NCBI RefSeq assembly: GCF_900114635.1
Contig: NZ_FOTQ01000001.1
Span: 248,001 to 312,000 of the forward strand
DNA from: Shimia aestuarii
GTDB lineage: Bacteria; Pseudomonadota; Alphaproteobacteria; Rhodobacterales; Rhodobacteraceae
Length of the DNA stretch: 64,000 nucleotides
Direction of reading: 5' to 3'
Shown: piece by piece, positions 41,179 to 51,278 of the stretch
Layout of the letters: each line of letters starts with the position of its first letter
Numbering within the stretch: position 1 is the first letter of the stretch
Translations under genes and position numbers: made by a program
The notes under the pieces: model-generated
What the model was told of the DNA's origin: nothing
The model's input: the letters and a program-made list of their open reading frames with translations, nothing else
Databases searched by the model: none

Positions 41179-42033
41179 TTACGACGAAAGCGCCGCGATT
41201 GCACTTGCCTTTGCCAGGATTTCACGCGCCGTCACGACGTGCAGGTTCTCGACGATCTTGCCGTCCACCACGGCCACGCCCTGGCCGTTGGCCTCGACCT
41301 CTTCAAAGGCCGCGATCTGGCGCTCGGCCAGATCGATTTCCGCCTCGCTCGGGGCATAGGCTTCGTTGGCCACATCCACCTGCGCCGGATGGATCAGCGT
41401 CTTGCCGTCAAATCCCATGTCACGGCCCTGATCGCATTCCACCTTCAGACCCTCGGCATCCTTGAATGCGTTATAAACGCCATCCACGATGATCACGCCC
41501 TCGGCCTTGGCCGCCAAAAGGCACAGGCCCAGCCCAGCCATCATCGGCAGACGGTCAGCGCGGAACCGGGTCTGAAGCTCTTTGGCAAGGTCATTGGTCC
41601 CCATCACCATGCCCTTGAGCTGCGGATACGCGGCAATCTCGGTCGCATTCAGCATGCCGCGCGGCGTCTCCATCATCGCCCAGAGCGGTTTGTCACCGAC
41701 CAGCGCGGCCAGCGCATCAAGCTGTGCAGCACTTTCCACCTTGGGCAGCAGAACCGCATCACAGTCCATCTCGGCGGCCGCCTTGGCGTCGGCCTCACCC
41801 CATTGCGTGTCGAGCCCGTTGATCCGCACGATCCGCACCCGGTCGCCATAGCCACCCGCCGCAAGTGCTACCTTCAGCGTGTCGCGCGCGTTTTCCTTTT
41901 CCTCGACCGCCACGGCGTCTTCGAGGTCAAAGATGATCGCGTCCACCGGCAAGGTCCGCGCCTTTTCGAGCGCCCGATCCTTGGAACCGGGAATGTAGAG
42001 TACCGAACGATAGGGGCGTGCGCGCTGATCCAT
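41179..42033 (-). CDS. mcl2: (3S)-Malyl-CoA thioesterase, CitE-like
   Basis: The 284-residue protein is a HpcH/HpaI-CitE family member: RSVLYIPGSKDRALEKA start, FDLEDAVA metal site, LLPKVES and MMETPRG. In Rhodobacter sphaeroides the short paralogue Mcl2 hydrolyses (3S)-malyl-CoA to malate at the end of the ethylmalonyl-CoA pathway, while the longer Mcl1 is the lyase. Length and linkage to mch favour Mcl2. Start at 42033 follows GGAGAG. The 16-base motif shared with ecm lies 63-78 bases upstream. Confidence 0.87.
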   Translation of the reverse strand: MDQRARPYRSVLYIPGSKDRALEKARTLPVDAIIFDLEDAVAVEEKENARDTLKVALAAGGYGDRVRIVRINGLDTQWGEADAKAAAEMDCDAVLLPKVESAAQLDALAALVGDKPLWAMMETPRGMLNATEIAAYPQLKGMVMGTNDLAKELQTRFRADRLPMMAGLGLCLLAAKAEGVIIVDGVYNAFKDAEGLKVECDQGRDMGFDGKTLIHPAQVDVANEAYAPSEAEIDLAERQIAAFEEVEANGQGVAVVDGKIVENLHVVTAREILAKASAIAALSS

Positions 42034-42068
42034 GAGTCTCTCCGTAATAAAGTTGCGCGAAACTGCGC

Positions 42069-42088
42069 ATTTTTTCCCAAATACTTCA
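42069..42088 (-). repeat. Dispersed GTATTTTTGG intergenic motif, copy 2
   Basis: Read on the minus strand: GAAGTATTTGGGAAAAAATG. It differs from the other copies in the central T run but keeps the GTATTT and GG-AAAA blocks. It lies between mcl2 and its 16-base upstream element. Confidence 0.4.
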
Positions 42089-42095
42089 AGATCGA

Positions 42096-42111
42096 AATTG
42101 CCGCAATGCAG
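42096..42111. promoter_or_regulatory. Ethylmalonyl-pathway motif, mcl2 copy
   Basis: AATTGCCGCAATGCAG, identical over 16 bases to the element upstream of ecm. It lies in the divergent region between mcl2 and the exported 105-residue protein gene, 63-78 bases upstream of mcl2. Confidence 0.65.
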
Positions 42112-42275
42112 AAGAAATTGCCGTCTCGCAGCACCGAACGCCACATTAACCCTGTTTTTGCGCCTCCAAAGGCAGCCTGTTTCCATCGGACACGGGTGGG
42201 AGGCACGGCACCAGAAGGTTCGATTCACCATGGAAAACGCGGGGATCTCTCCGCTTGTGAGAAAGGAACCAACCG

Positions 42276-42593
42276 ATGAAACACAAAACTCTGGCACTGG
42301 CGATGGGGTTTGGCCTTCTGATTGCGGGCGCTCAGCTGGTCGAGGCTCAAAACGCCCGCAACTGCGGCCCGCGCGAGGCCGTGGTGCAGCGACTGGCCGA
42401 AGGATACGGCGAAACCCGGCAGGCCATCGGGCTTGCCGCTCAGGGCGCCGTGCTCGAAGTCTTTGCTTCGCAAAGCACGGGCAGCTGGACAATCACTGTC
42501 ACCTTTCCGAATGGCGCGACCTGTCTTGTCGCCAGCGGCGAAGCCTACCAGACCCTTGCCGAGGTCCTGCCGTCCCAGGGAGAAGGCGCCTGA
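42276..42593 (+). CDS. Small exported protein of unknown function
   Basis: The 105-residue protein has a clear signal peptide (KHKTLALAMGFGLLIAGAQ, cleavage near VEAQ). The mature part has two Cys (NCGPRE and ATCLVAS) that could pair, and a TITVTFPNGATCLVASGEAYQ-like strand region. I do not know a named family. AAAGGAACC precedes the start. It is divergent from mcl2 and converges on a TauE-type gene, with a GGGCCGGA/TCCGGCCC hairpin at 42605-42632 between them. Confidence 0.78.
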   Translation: MKHKTLALAMGFGLLIAGAQLVEAQNARNCGPREAVVQRLAEGYGETRQAIGLAAQGAVLEVFASQSTGSWTITVTFPNGATCLVASGEAYQTLAEVLPSQGEGA

Positions 42594-42604
42594 CATAATC
42601 CAAC

Positions 42605-42632
42605 GGGCCGGACGCGCATGTCGTTCCGGCCC
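42605..42632. terminator. Hairpin between converging genes
   Basis: GGGCCGGA and TCCGGCCC form an 8-bp stem around 12 bases, between the stops of the exported protein gene and the TauE-like gene. No T run is present; it may act in both directions with Rho. Confidence 0.4.
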
Positions 42633-43376
42633 TCAGCTCAACGCATCCCAGATCAGCTTGCTCCCCGTCAGGGTCAGCAGCAGGTAGGTCAACCCAAAAA
42701 ACACCCGGTCGGGGATCGCGAAATGCGCCTTGACCCCGATCCATGCCCCCAACAGCGCAAACGGTGCGAGCAATACATCCGCCCAAAGCGTTTGCAGCGT
42801 GAACACGCCCAGAAAGGCATAGGGCACGGCCTTGGCAATATTGATCACCCAGAAGATCAGAACGGTCGTCGCCTGATAGGCGGTTTTGCTGACGCCACGA
42901 GAGAGCAAGTAAACCGCGACCGGCGGCCCCCCGGCATGGCTGACAAAGCTGGTGAACCCGCCCACGGCCCCGGCAACAAAGCCAACCCATTCCGGCATCG
43001 CCTTGCGTGGACGCCCTCGGCGCGGCCAGAGCTGCCACGCCACGAAGCCCAGCGAAACTGCGCCAATCAGCAAACGCAGCACATCGTCATTGGCCACGGT
43101 AAACAAGCCCGCCCCAAGCGCGACCCCCGGCACAGCCCCGATCAGCAGCACCCGCGCATCCGCCACGCTCCACTTGCGCCAATACGGGCGCAGCGTTGCC
43201 ACGTCGATCAGCATCAACAAGGGCAGCATCAACCCAAGCGCCTGTGCAGGCGGCAGCACAATGGCCAAGAGCGCGGAACTGGCAAAGGCGGCCCCGCTTC
43301 CGAAGCCGCCTTTCGAAATTCCGGCAAACACCGCGGCCAGCGCGGCAAATGCAAACAGACCCAGAGAATCAATCAT
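42633..43376 (-). CDS. TauE/SafE family membrane transporter (second copy)
   Basis: Membrane protein of 247 residues with eight hydrophobic stretches. The paired family motifs appear as FAGISKGGFGSGAAF and GGFTSFVSHAGGPPVAVYLL. It is a different subgroup from the TauE protein at 14139. It probably exports a sulphur-containing or other organic anion; the substrate is not known. It stands alone on the minus strand. Confidence 0.88.
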   Translation of the reverse strand: MIDSLGLFAFAALAAVFAGISKGGFGSGAAFASSALLAIVLPPAQALGLMLPLLMLIDVATLRPYWRKWSVADARVLLIGAVPGVALGAGLFTVANDDVLRLLIGAVSLGFVAWQLWPRRGRPRKAMPEWVGFVAGAVGGFTSFVSHAGGPPVAVYLLSRGVSKTAYQATTVLIFWVINIAKAVPYAFLGVFTLQTLWADVLLAPFALLGAWIGVKAHFAIPDRVFFGLTYLLLTLTGSKLIWDALS

Positions 43377-43411
43377 GGCTTAGCCCAGTCTGGCCAACCA
43401 CGACCAGCGGC

Positions 43412-43615
43412 TCATTTCCGCTTTAGAATCTTTTCGCGCTGCTGCTTGTACTCTTTTTCGTTGAGCAGACCGTCGGAATAGGCTTTGTCCAGCGCTTCAA
43501 GCTCCGCGCCCACGGTTGTGGTGGTCACGTTGTTCTTGGTCGTTGAATTCCCGCATGCCGACAGGGTCATCCCCATCAATGCCAGTACCACAAACGATTT
43601 AGCGACTGTTTTCAT
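43412..43615 (-). CDS. Small SHOCT-domain lipoprotein
   Basis: The 67-residue protein has a lipoprotein signal peptide ending LSAC and a C-terminal SHOCT-like helix pair (LEALDKAYSDGLLNEKEY, then KQQREKILKRK). SHOCT domains are short oligomerisation modules at protein ends. It should be anchored in the membrane facing the periplasm. Start at 43615 is chosen over a long non-coding-looking extension. It is divergent from mdh. Confidence 0.82.
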   Translation of the reverse strand: MKTVAKSFVVLALMGMTLSACGNSTTKNNVTTTTVGAELEALDKAYSDGLLNEKEYKQQREKILKRK

Positions 43616-43725
43616 CTGTCCGTCATCCCTCAAATGTCTTGGTGTTGAAGATAGTTGTAGCCCCCCACCTACCCCCTCGCAAGCGCGTTGTCGGACTTCC
43701 CTCCGATGCTCTGGCAGCCTCGTAA

Positions 43726-44811
<1,086 letters not shown>

Positions 44812-44833
44812 GCCACAGCATACCCTATCAGAG

Positions 44834-44867
44834 AAAGCCCGCCGATCCGGCGGGCTTTTTTGTTTTT
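44834..44867 (+). terminator. Terminator after mdh
   Basis: An 11-bp perfect stem (AAAGCCCGCCG / CGGCGGGCTTT, three-base loop) continues into a run of T interrupted once by G. Confidence 0.95.
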
Positions 44868-44928
44868 CGACTTGCCATCAGGCGCCAACCTGCAAGTTTG
44901 CTCTTGGAACGGACCGGAGCACTGACGC

Positions 44929-45795
44929 ATGTTGATCGGACATAATCGCACGCTTTCACCAGACGCCGGGATCAAGGTTTTGGGTGAACGCAACTCTGGC
45001 ACAAACGTTCTGGAAACGCTGCTGCGTGAAAATGTGGATGTAAATCTGCACGAAAACATTCCGATCCTGTCACCGAACATGACCCCAGCGCCGCCAGATG
45101 GCCCGTTTCCGAAGGGCGACCGGGGCCAGGCCGCGCATGAAGCGATGATCGACCACATGCACTATGCGCAACTGCCGGACAATGGCGGCTGGAAACACGC
45201 GGCACCCGATCATCGCTTCACACAGGAGTTCCTTTCCCGCAAAACTCCGAGCGTCCTGATCATCGTACGCCACCCGGCAAGCTGGCTGCGCTCGATGCAC
45301 AAGAACCCGTTTCATGCGCTTGTCGCCATCCCCCGCGATTTCGGCACCTTCATCCGGCAGCCATGGTTGACCGTGGCCCGCGACAGCCTTGGCCCGCGCC
45401 TGTTTTCTTCCTTGCCCGACATGCTCGCCGCCAAGATGGCGGCCTATGCCGACCTGCTTGCTCACTACGACAACAGTTGCCTGCTGCGCTACGAGGATCT
45501 GGTGCAGGAACCGGACCGGACTCTGCGCGCCATCGGCCTCGCGCCCGGACACCCGGTCACGGACGCCCTGCCCGATCACGACATTCGGGGTTTTCTGTCC
45601 CGACAACGCGCTTTCCGCCCCTTTGCCAAGGCTGAAAACTTTCGTAAACGCGCCGCTGCCGTCAGCTACGAAGGCCTCGCTCCAAGGGACCGCGCATTCC
45701 TTCTCGAACGTCTCTCCGACTCGATCCTGATGCAACTCTACCCCCTTGATCAATGCTGTTTCGCGCCTCTCAAGCGACAAAAACCGATTTTGTGA
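44929..45795 (+). CDS. Sulphotransferase-like protein
   Basis: The 288-residue protein has an N-terminal P-loop-like PAPS site, GERNSGTNVLETLL near residues 19-32, and the 3'-phosphate segment IIVRHPASWLRSM near residues 108-120, both features of sulphotransferases. The acceptor could be a surface glycan, a lipid or a small metabolite. It lies between mdh and sucC, an unexpected neighbour for TCA genes, and its TGA stop falls within the first GTGATCAC palindrome of the suc operator. Confidence 0.75.
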   Translation: MLIGHNRTLSPDAGIKVLGERNSGTNVLETLLRENVDVNLHENIPILSPNMTPAPPDGPFPKGDRGQAAHEAMIDHMHYAQLPDNGGWKHAAPDHRFTQEFLSRKTPSVLIIVRHPASWLRSMHKNPFHALVAIPRDFGTFIRQPWLTVARDSLGPRLFSSLPDMLAAKMAAYADLLAHYDNSCLLRYEDLVQEPDRTLRAIGLAPGHPVTDALPDHDIRGFLSRQRAFRPFAKAENFRKRAAAVSYEGLAPRDRAFLLERLSDSILMQLYPLDQCCFAPLKRQKPIL

Positions 45796-45820
45796 TCACA
45801 GCTTTTCTTGCTGTGATCAC
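45792..45820. promoter_or_regulatory. Paired GTGATCAC operator upstream of sucC
   Basis: TGTGATCACA occurs twice, with GTGATCAC cores at 45792-45799 and 45813-45820, 21 bp apart. The whole forms a 14-bp inverted repeat (TTTGTGATCACAGC and its complement). It lies 98-126 bases upstream of sucC, similar to the pair upstream of sdhC. Confidence 0.68.
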
Positions 45821-45917
45821 AAATTCAGAAAAAACAGCATTCAACGCAAAAAACGCTTAGACACAAGGTCGAACTGTGCCAAAACCGCTTGCAACCGCAG
45901 CAAGATGGGACAGTTCC

Positions 45918-47111
45918 ATGAACATCCATGAATACCAGGCGAAGGCACTTCTTCGCACTTACGGCGCCCCGGTTTCCGAAGGCCGCGTCGTTCTCAAGGC
46001 AGATGAAGCCAAAACCGCCGCTGGCGAACTTGATGGCCCGCTCTGGGTTGTGAAGGCCCAGATCCACGCCGGTGGCCGCGGCAAAGGTTCCTTCAAGGAA
46101 GCTGACGCCGGTGAAAAAGGCGGCGTGCGCCTGACCAAGTCGGTGGAAGAAGCCGCTGAAGAAGCCAAGAAGATGCTGGGTCGCACCCTCGTGACCCACC
46201 AGACCGGCCCGGCGGGCAAACAGGTCAACCGCATCTACATCGAAGCCGGCTCCGGCATCGAGCGTGAACTTTATCTTGCGCTGCTCGTCGATCGTCAGAC
46301 CTCGCGCATCTCCTTCGTCTGCTCGACCGAAGGCGGCATGGACATCGAAGAAGTCGCCGCCGCGACCCCCGAAAAAATCTTGTCGTTCAGCGTTGATCCC
46401 GCCACTGGTTATCAGCCCTACCACGGCCGCCGCATCGCCTTCTCGCTGGGCCTGTCCGGCGCACAGGTCAAACAGTGCGTTCAGCTGATGGGTCAGCTCT
46501 ACAAAGCCTTCGTTGAGAAGGATATGGAGATGCTGGAAATCAACCCGCTGATCATCACCGACGAAGGCACGCTCAAGGTGCTCGACGCCAAGGTCGGCTT
46601 TGACGGCAACGCCGTCTACCGTCACCCGGACATCGCCGAACTGCGCGACACCACCGAAGAAGACCCCAAAGAGCTGGAAGCGTCGAAATACGACCTCAAC
46701 TATATCGCTCTGGACGGTGAAATCGGCTGCATGGTGAACGGCGCGGGCCTCGCGATGGCGACCATGGACATCATCAAACTCTACGGTGCAGAGCCTGCCA
46801 ACTTCCTCGACGTGGGCGGCGGCGCAACCAAGGAGAAAGTCACCGAAGCGTTCAAGATCATCACCTCTGACCCCAACGTCAAAGGCATTCTCGTGAACAT
46901 CTTCGGCGGCATCATGCGCTGTGACGTGATCGCCGAGGGCGTTGTGGCAGCCGTGAAAGAAGTGGGCCTTCAGGTGCCGCTGGTTGTCCGTCTCGAAGGC
47001 ACCAACGTGGAAGCCGGCAAAGAGATCATCAACGGCTCCGGCCTTGACGTGATCGCAGCCGACAACCTCAGCGATGGCGCCGAGAAGATCGTTAAGGCAG
47101 TCAAGGGATAA
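45918..47111 (+). CDS. sucC: Succinyl-CoA synthetase beta subunit
   Basis: ADP-forming ligase subunit of 397 residues with the [19 protein letters not shown] start, an ATP-grasp domain, the [16 protein letters not shown] block and the C-terminal CoA-ligase Rossmann region ([15 protein letters not shown]). With SucD it converts succinyl-CoA to succinate with substrate-level phosphorylation. The start at 45918 matches the family N-terminus; no GTP/ATP preference can be read. A small lipoprotein gene separates it from sucD. Confidence 0.97.
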   Translation: MNIHEYQAKALLRTYGAPVSEGRVVLKADEAKTAAGELDGPLWVVKAQIHAGGRGKGSFKEADAGEKGGVRLTKSVEEAAEEAKKMLGRTLVTHQTGPAGKQVNRIYIEAGSGIERELYLALLVDRQTSRISFVCSTEGGMDIEEVAAATPEKILSFSVDPATGYQPYHGRRIAFSLGLSGAQVKQCVQLMGQLYKAFVEKDMEMLEINPLIITDEGTLKVLDAKVGFDGNAVYRHPDIAELRDTTEEDPKELEASKYDLNYIALDGEIGCMVNGAGLAMATMDIIKLYGAEPANFLDVGGGATKEKVTEAFKIITSDPNVKGILVNIFGGIMRCDVIAEGVVAAVKEVGLQVPLVVRLEGTNVEAGKEIINGSGLDVIAADNLSDGAEKIVKAVKG

Positions 47112-47116
47112 GCACC

Positions 47117-47281
47117 ATGAAAAAGGCGTTTCAGCTTGCATTCACTGGCGGCGTTCTACTGCTTCTCGCGGCCTGCGGCTCCAAGGACCTCCCGGTCCGT
47201 ACCGTGCCCCAGGAAGAGCACCCGGTGACATACAAATCGGCATCTGCCAACGCCACGCTGACAACGCCTGTTCAGGTCTGA
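47117..47281 (+). CDS. Small lipoprotein between sucC and sucD
   Basis: The 54-residue frame begins MKKAFQLAFTGGVLLLLAAC, a textbook lipoprotein signal with LAAC lipobox. The mature part (GSKDLPVRTVPQEEHPVTY...) is short and unstructured-looking. It starts five bases after the sucC stop and ends 54 bases before sucD, inside the operon, so it must be co-transcribed. No family is known to me. Codon use agrees with the neighbours. Confidence 0.75.
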   Translation: MKKAFQLAFTGGVLLLLAACGSKDLPVRTVPQEEHPVTYKSASANATLTTPVQV

Positions 47282-47335
47282 CCCGAAACACAACATCCGC
47301 CCTTCGCGGCGCAACAAGGACAAGGAGACTGCCAA

Positions 47336-48223
47336 ATGGCAATCCTCGTAGACGAAAACACCAAGGTCATCTGTCAGGGCTTCACCGGCTCGCAGGGCAC
47401 CTTCCACTCTGAACAAGCCATAGCATATGGCACCAAGATGGTCGGCGGCGTGACCCCCGGCAAAGGCGGCAACGAGCATCTCGGCCTGCCCGTCTTCAAC
47501 TCGGTGCACGAAGCCAAGGCCAAGACCGAAGCCAACGCTTCCGTCATCTATGTTCCCCCGCCCTTCGCAGCGGACTCGATCCTCGAGGCCATCGACGCCG
47601 AGATGGAACTGATTGTCTGCATCACCGAAGGTATCCCGGTTCTGGACATGATGAAGGTGCAACGCGCCCTGATGGACAGCAAATCGCGCCTGATCGGCCC
47701 GAACTGCCCCGGTGTCATCACCCCTGACGCCTGCAAGATCGGCATCATGCCCGGCCACATCCACAAGCGTGGCTCGGTGGGTGTTGTATCGCGCTCGGGT
47801 ACGCTTACCTATGAAGCCGTGAAACAGACTGCTGACATCGGCCTTGGCCAATCGACTGCTGTTGGTATCGGTGGTGACCCCATCAAGGGCACCGAGCATA
47901 TCGACGTGCTGGACATGTTCCTCTCGGACGACGAAACCCAGTCGATCATCATGATCGGTGAGATCGGTGGTTCGGCAGAAGAAGAAGCCGCCGAATTCCT
48001 CGCCAACGAGCGCAAAAAAGGCCGCTGGAAACCCACCGCTGGCTTCATCGCTGGCCGCACAGCGCCTCCGGGCCGCCGCATGGGCCACGCCGGTGCCATC
48101 GTTGCTGGTGGTAAAGGCGGCGCGGAAGACAAGATCAACGCCATGAAAGAGGCCGGTATCGTTGTCGCAGACAGCCCCGCTGGTCTGGGCGAAGCCGTGC
48201 TCAAAGCGATCGAACTGGGCTAA
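47336..48223 (+). CDS. sucD: Succinyl-CoA synthetase alpha subunit
   Basis: The 295-residue subunit has the CoA-binding start [19 protein letters not shown] and the phosphohistidine segment [17 protein letters not shown] near residues 237-253, with His247 the likely phosphorylated residue. It forms the heteromer with SucC. It is followed by a terminator hairpin before sucA. Confidence 0.97.
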   Translation: MAILVDENTKVICQGFTGSQGTFHSEQAIAYGTKMVGGVTPGKGGNEHLGLPVFNSVHEAKAKTEANASVIYVPPPFAADSILEAIDAEMELIVCITEGIPVLDMMKVQRALMDSKSRLIGPNCPGVITPDACKIGIMPGHIHKRGSVGVVSRSGTLTYEAVKQTADIGLGQSTAVGIGGDPIKGTEHIDVLDMFLSDDETQSIIMIGEIGGSAEEEAAEFLANERKKGRWKPTAGFIAGRTAPPGRRMGHAGAIVAGGKGGAEDKINAMKEAGIVVADSPAGLGEAVLKAIELG

Positions 48224-48237
48224 GCCCTGAAATCGAG

Positions 48238-48267
48238 GGGACCGGGCCCAAGCGCCCGGTCCCTTTT
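48238..48267 (+). terminator. Terminator between sucD and sucA
   Basis: A 10-bp stem (GGGACCGGGC / GCCCGGTCCC, six-base loop) is followed by TTTT. It may be a partial terminator separating sucCD from sucAB. Confidence 0.85.
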
Positions 48268-48317
48268 CCGCGTTTGCGGACAACGACAATAGAAACCGTC
48301 TGGATCGGGAGTCATCA

Positions 48318-51275
48318 ATGACCGACCAAAGCCCCAACGACATCTTCCACGCCTCTTCCTTCATGCAGGGGCACAACGCGGAATATCTCGAACAGATGTA
48401 TGCCCGCTATGCCAATGACCCCAACGCCGTTGACGAGGTCTGGCAGGAATTCTTCCGCCAACTGGGCGATGCCGAGATGGACGTCAAGGCCGAGGCCTCC
48501 GGCCCTTCCTGGGCGCGCAACGACTGGCCGCCGATCCCCAATGACGACCTGACCGCCTCGCTGACCGGCGAATGGGCAGAACCCGAGATCAAGGGCGCAG
48601 GCGACAAGATCAAGGCCAAGGCCGCCGAGAAGGGCGTCGAGGTTTCCGACGACATGATCAAGCGGGCGGTGCTTGACTCGATCCGCGCCCTGATGATCAT
48701 CCGCGCCTATCGTATCCGCGGCCACCTGATTGCCGACGTTGATCCACTGGGCATGCGCGACCAGACCCCGCACCCCGAGCTGGACCCGAAGTCCTACGGT
48801 TTCACCGATGCCGACATGGACCGCCCGATCTTCATCGACAAGGTGCTGGGCCTCGACATCGCCACGATGCGCCAGATCATGGACATCGTGAAGCGGACCT
48901 ACTGCGGCACCTTCGCGCTGCAGTACATGCACATCTCCGATCCCGAACAGGCCGGCTGGCTCAAGGAACGGATCGAGGGCTATGACAAGGAAATCACCTT
49001 CACCCGCGAAGGCCGCAAGGCCATCCTGAACAAGCTGGTCGAGGCCGAAGGCTTCGAAAAGTTCCTGCATGTGAAATACATGGGCACCAAGCGGTTCGGT
49101 CTCGATGGCGGCGAAAGCCTGATCCCCGCGATGGAGCAGGTTATCAAGCGCGGCGGCAACCTTGGCCTGAAGGAAATCGTCATCGGCATGCCCCACCGGG
49201 GCCGTTTGTCGGTGCTCGCCAACGTGATGGCCAAACCCTACAAGGCAATCTTCAACGAATTCCAGGGCGGCAGCTTCAAACCCGATGACGTGGACGGCTC
49301 GGGCGACGTGAAATACCACCTCGGCGCCTCCTCGGACCGTGAATTCGACGGCAATTCCGTGCACCTTTCGCTGACCGCGAACCCCTCGCACCTCGAAGCG
49401 GTGAACCCGGTGGTTCTCGGCAAGGTCCGCGCCAAGCAGGACCAGCTGGGCGATGCCACCCGCACGCAGGTCATGCCGATCCTGCTGCACGGTGACGCGG
49501 CCTTTGCCGGTCAGGGTGTCGTGGCCGAATGTTTCGCCCTTTCCGGGCTGCGCGGTCACAAGACCGGCGGCACGATGCATATCGTGGTGAACAACCAGAT
49601 CGGCTTTACCACCGCACCGCACTTCTCGCGCTCCTCGCCCTATCCCACCGACAACGCGCTGGTGGTCGAAGCGCCGATCTTCCACGTCAACGGCGATGAC
49701 CCCGAGGCCGTCGTGCACGCCGCCAAGGTGGCGACCGAATTCCGCCAGAAGTTCCAGAAAGACGTCGTCATCGACATGTTCTGCTATCGCCGCTTCGGTC
49801 ACAACGAAGGCGACGAGCCGATGTTCACCAACCCGGTGATGTACAAGCGCATCAAGGGCCACAAGACCACGCTTTCGCTCTACACCGAGCGCCTCGTCAA
49901 GGACGGGCTGATCCCCGAAGGCGAGATCGAGGACATGAAAGCCGCTTTCCAGGCGCACCTCAACGAAGAGTTCGAGGCCGGCAAGGAATACAAACCCAAC
50001 AAGGCCGACTGGCTGGACGGGCGCTGGTCGCATCTCGACAAGCAGAAAGAAGACTACCAGCGCGGCCAGACCTCGATCGAGGAAAGCACGCTCAAGGAAA
50101 TCGGCACCGCGCTCAGCACCGTGCCCGAGGGTTTCCCGGTACATAAAACCGTGGGCCGTCTTCTGGAAACCCGTGGCAAGATGTTCGAAACCGGCAAGGG
50201 CTTTGACTGGGCCACCGCCGAGGCGCTCGCCTTCGGCTCGCTCATGACCGAAGGCTACCCGGTCCGCCTCGCGGGTCAGGACGCCACCCGCGGCACCTTC
50301 TCGCAGCGCCACTCGGGCATCATCAACCAGGACACGGAAGAGCGCTATTACCCGCTCAACAACATCCGCAGCGGTCAGTCCCAGTACGAGGTGATCGACT
50401 CGGCGCTCTCCGAATACGCGGTTCTGGGTTTTGAATACGGCTACTCGCTGGCCGAACCCAACGCCCTGACCCTGTGGGAAGCCCAGTTCGGCGATTTCGC
50501 CAACGGCGCCCAGATCATGTTCGACCAGTTCATCTCCTCGGGTGAAAGCAAATGGCTGCGCATGTCGGGTCTGACCGTGCTCCTGCCCCACGGCTTCGAA
50601 GGCCAGGGCCCGGAACACTCCTCGGCCCGTCTGGAACGCTTCCTGCAGATGTGTGGCGGGGACAACTGGATCGTGGCGAACTGCTCGACCCCGGCCAACT
50701 ACTTCCACATCCTGCGCCGTCAGCTGCACCGGACCTTCCGCAAGCCGCTGATCCTGATGACCCCGAAATCGCTCCTGCGTCACAAGCTTTGCATCAGCGA
50801 TGTCGAGGAATTCACCACCGGCTCCAGCTTCCACCGCGTGCTCTGGGATGACGCCCAGAAGGGTCACTCGGACACCAAGCTGAAAAAGGACAAGGACATC
50901 AAGCGTGTCGTCATGTGCTCGGGCAAGGTCTATTATGACCTGCTGGAAGAGCGCGACGCCCGCGGCATCGACGATGTCTACCTGATGCGCATCGAACAGT
51001 TCTACCCGTTCCCGGCCATGTCGCTGGTCAAGGAACTGGAACGTTTCAAGGGCGCGGAAATGGTCTGGTGTCAGGAAGAGCCCAAGAACCAGGGCGCCTG
51101 GACCTTCATCGAACCCAACATCGAATGGGCCCTGACCCGTATCGGTGCAAAACACACCCGCCCGGTATACGCAGGCCGCCCCGCATCGGCTTCGCCTGCA
51201 ACCGGTCTGGCAAGCCAACACAAAGCACAACAAGAAGCGCTGGTGGATGCCGCGCTCTCCATGGAAGGAAACTAA
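48318..51275 (+). CDS. sucA: 2-Oxoglutarate dehydrogenase E1 component
   Basis: Thiamine-diphosphate-dependent decarboxylase of 985 residues. The E1 N-terminal helix that docks to E2 (NAEYLEQMYARYANDPNAV) is present, as are IGMPHRGRLSVLANV, the thiamine-binding region with VVNNQIGFTT, and the catalytic HGDAAFAGQGV. It forms the first component of the 2-oxoglutarate dehydrogenase complex with SucB and Lpd. It starts 95 bases after sucD and is three bases from sucB. A 1356-codon frame on the other strand is only its shadow. Confidence 0.98.
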   Translation: MTDQSPNDIFHASSFMQGHNAEYLEQMYARYANDPNAVDEVWQEFFRQLGDAEMDVKAEASGPSWARNDWPPIPNDDLTASLTGEWAEPEIKGAGDKIKAKAAEKGVEVSDDMIKRAVLDSIRALMIIRAYRIRGHLIADVDPLGMRDQTPHPELDPKSYGFTDADMDRPIFIDKVLGLDIATMRQIMDIVKRTYCGTFALQYMHISDPEQAGWLKERIEGYDKEITFTREGRKAILNKLVEAEGFEKFLHVKYMGTKRFGLDGGESLIPAMEQVIKRGGNLGLKEIVIGMPHRGRLSVLANVMAKPYKAIFNEFQGGSFKPDDVDGSGDVKYHLGASSDREFDGNSVHLSLTANPSHLEAVNPVVLGKVRAKQDQLGDATRTQVMPILLHGDAAFAGQGVVAECFALSGLRGHKTGGTMHIVVNNQIGFTTAPHFSRSSPYPTDNALVVEAPIFHVNGDDPEAVVHAAKVATEFRQKFQKDVVIDMFCYRRFGHNEGDEPMFTNPVMYKRIKGHKTTLSLYTERLVKDGLIPEGEIEDMKAAFQAHLNEEFEAGKEYKPNKADWLDGRWSHLDKQKEDYQRGQTSIEESTLKEIGTALSTVPEGFPVHKTVGRLLETRGKMFETGKGFDWATAEALAFGSLMTEGYPVRLAGQDATRGTFSQRHSGIINQDTEERYYPLNNIRSGQSQYEVIDSALSEYAVLGFEYGYSLAEPNALTLWEAQFGDFANGAQIMFDQFISSGESKWLRMSGLTVLLPHGFEGQGPEHSSARLERFLQMCGGDNWIVANCSTPANYFHILRRQLHRTFRKPLILMTPKSLLRHKLCISDVEEFTTGSSFHRVLWDDAQKGHSDTKLKKDKDIKRVVMCSGKVYYDLLEERDARGIDDVYLMRIEQFYPFPAMSLVKELERFKGAEMVWCQEEPKNQGAWTFIEPNIEWALTRIGAKHTRPVYAGRPASASPATGLASQHKAQQEALVDAALSMEGN

Positions 51276-51278
51276 GCG

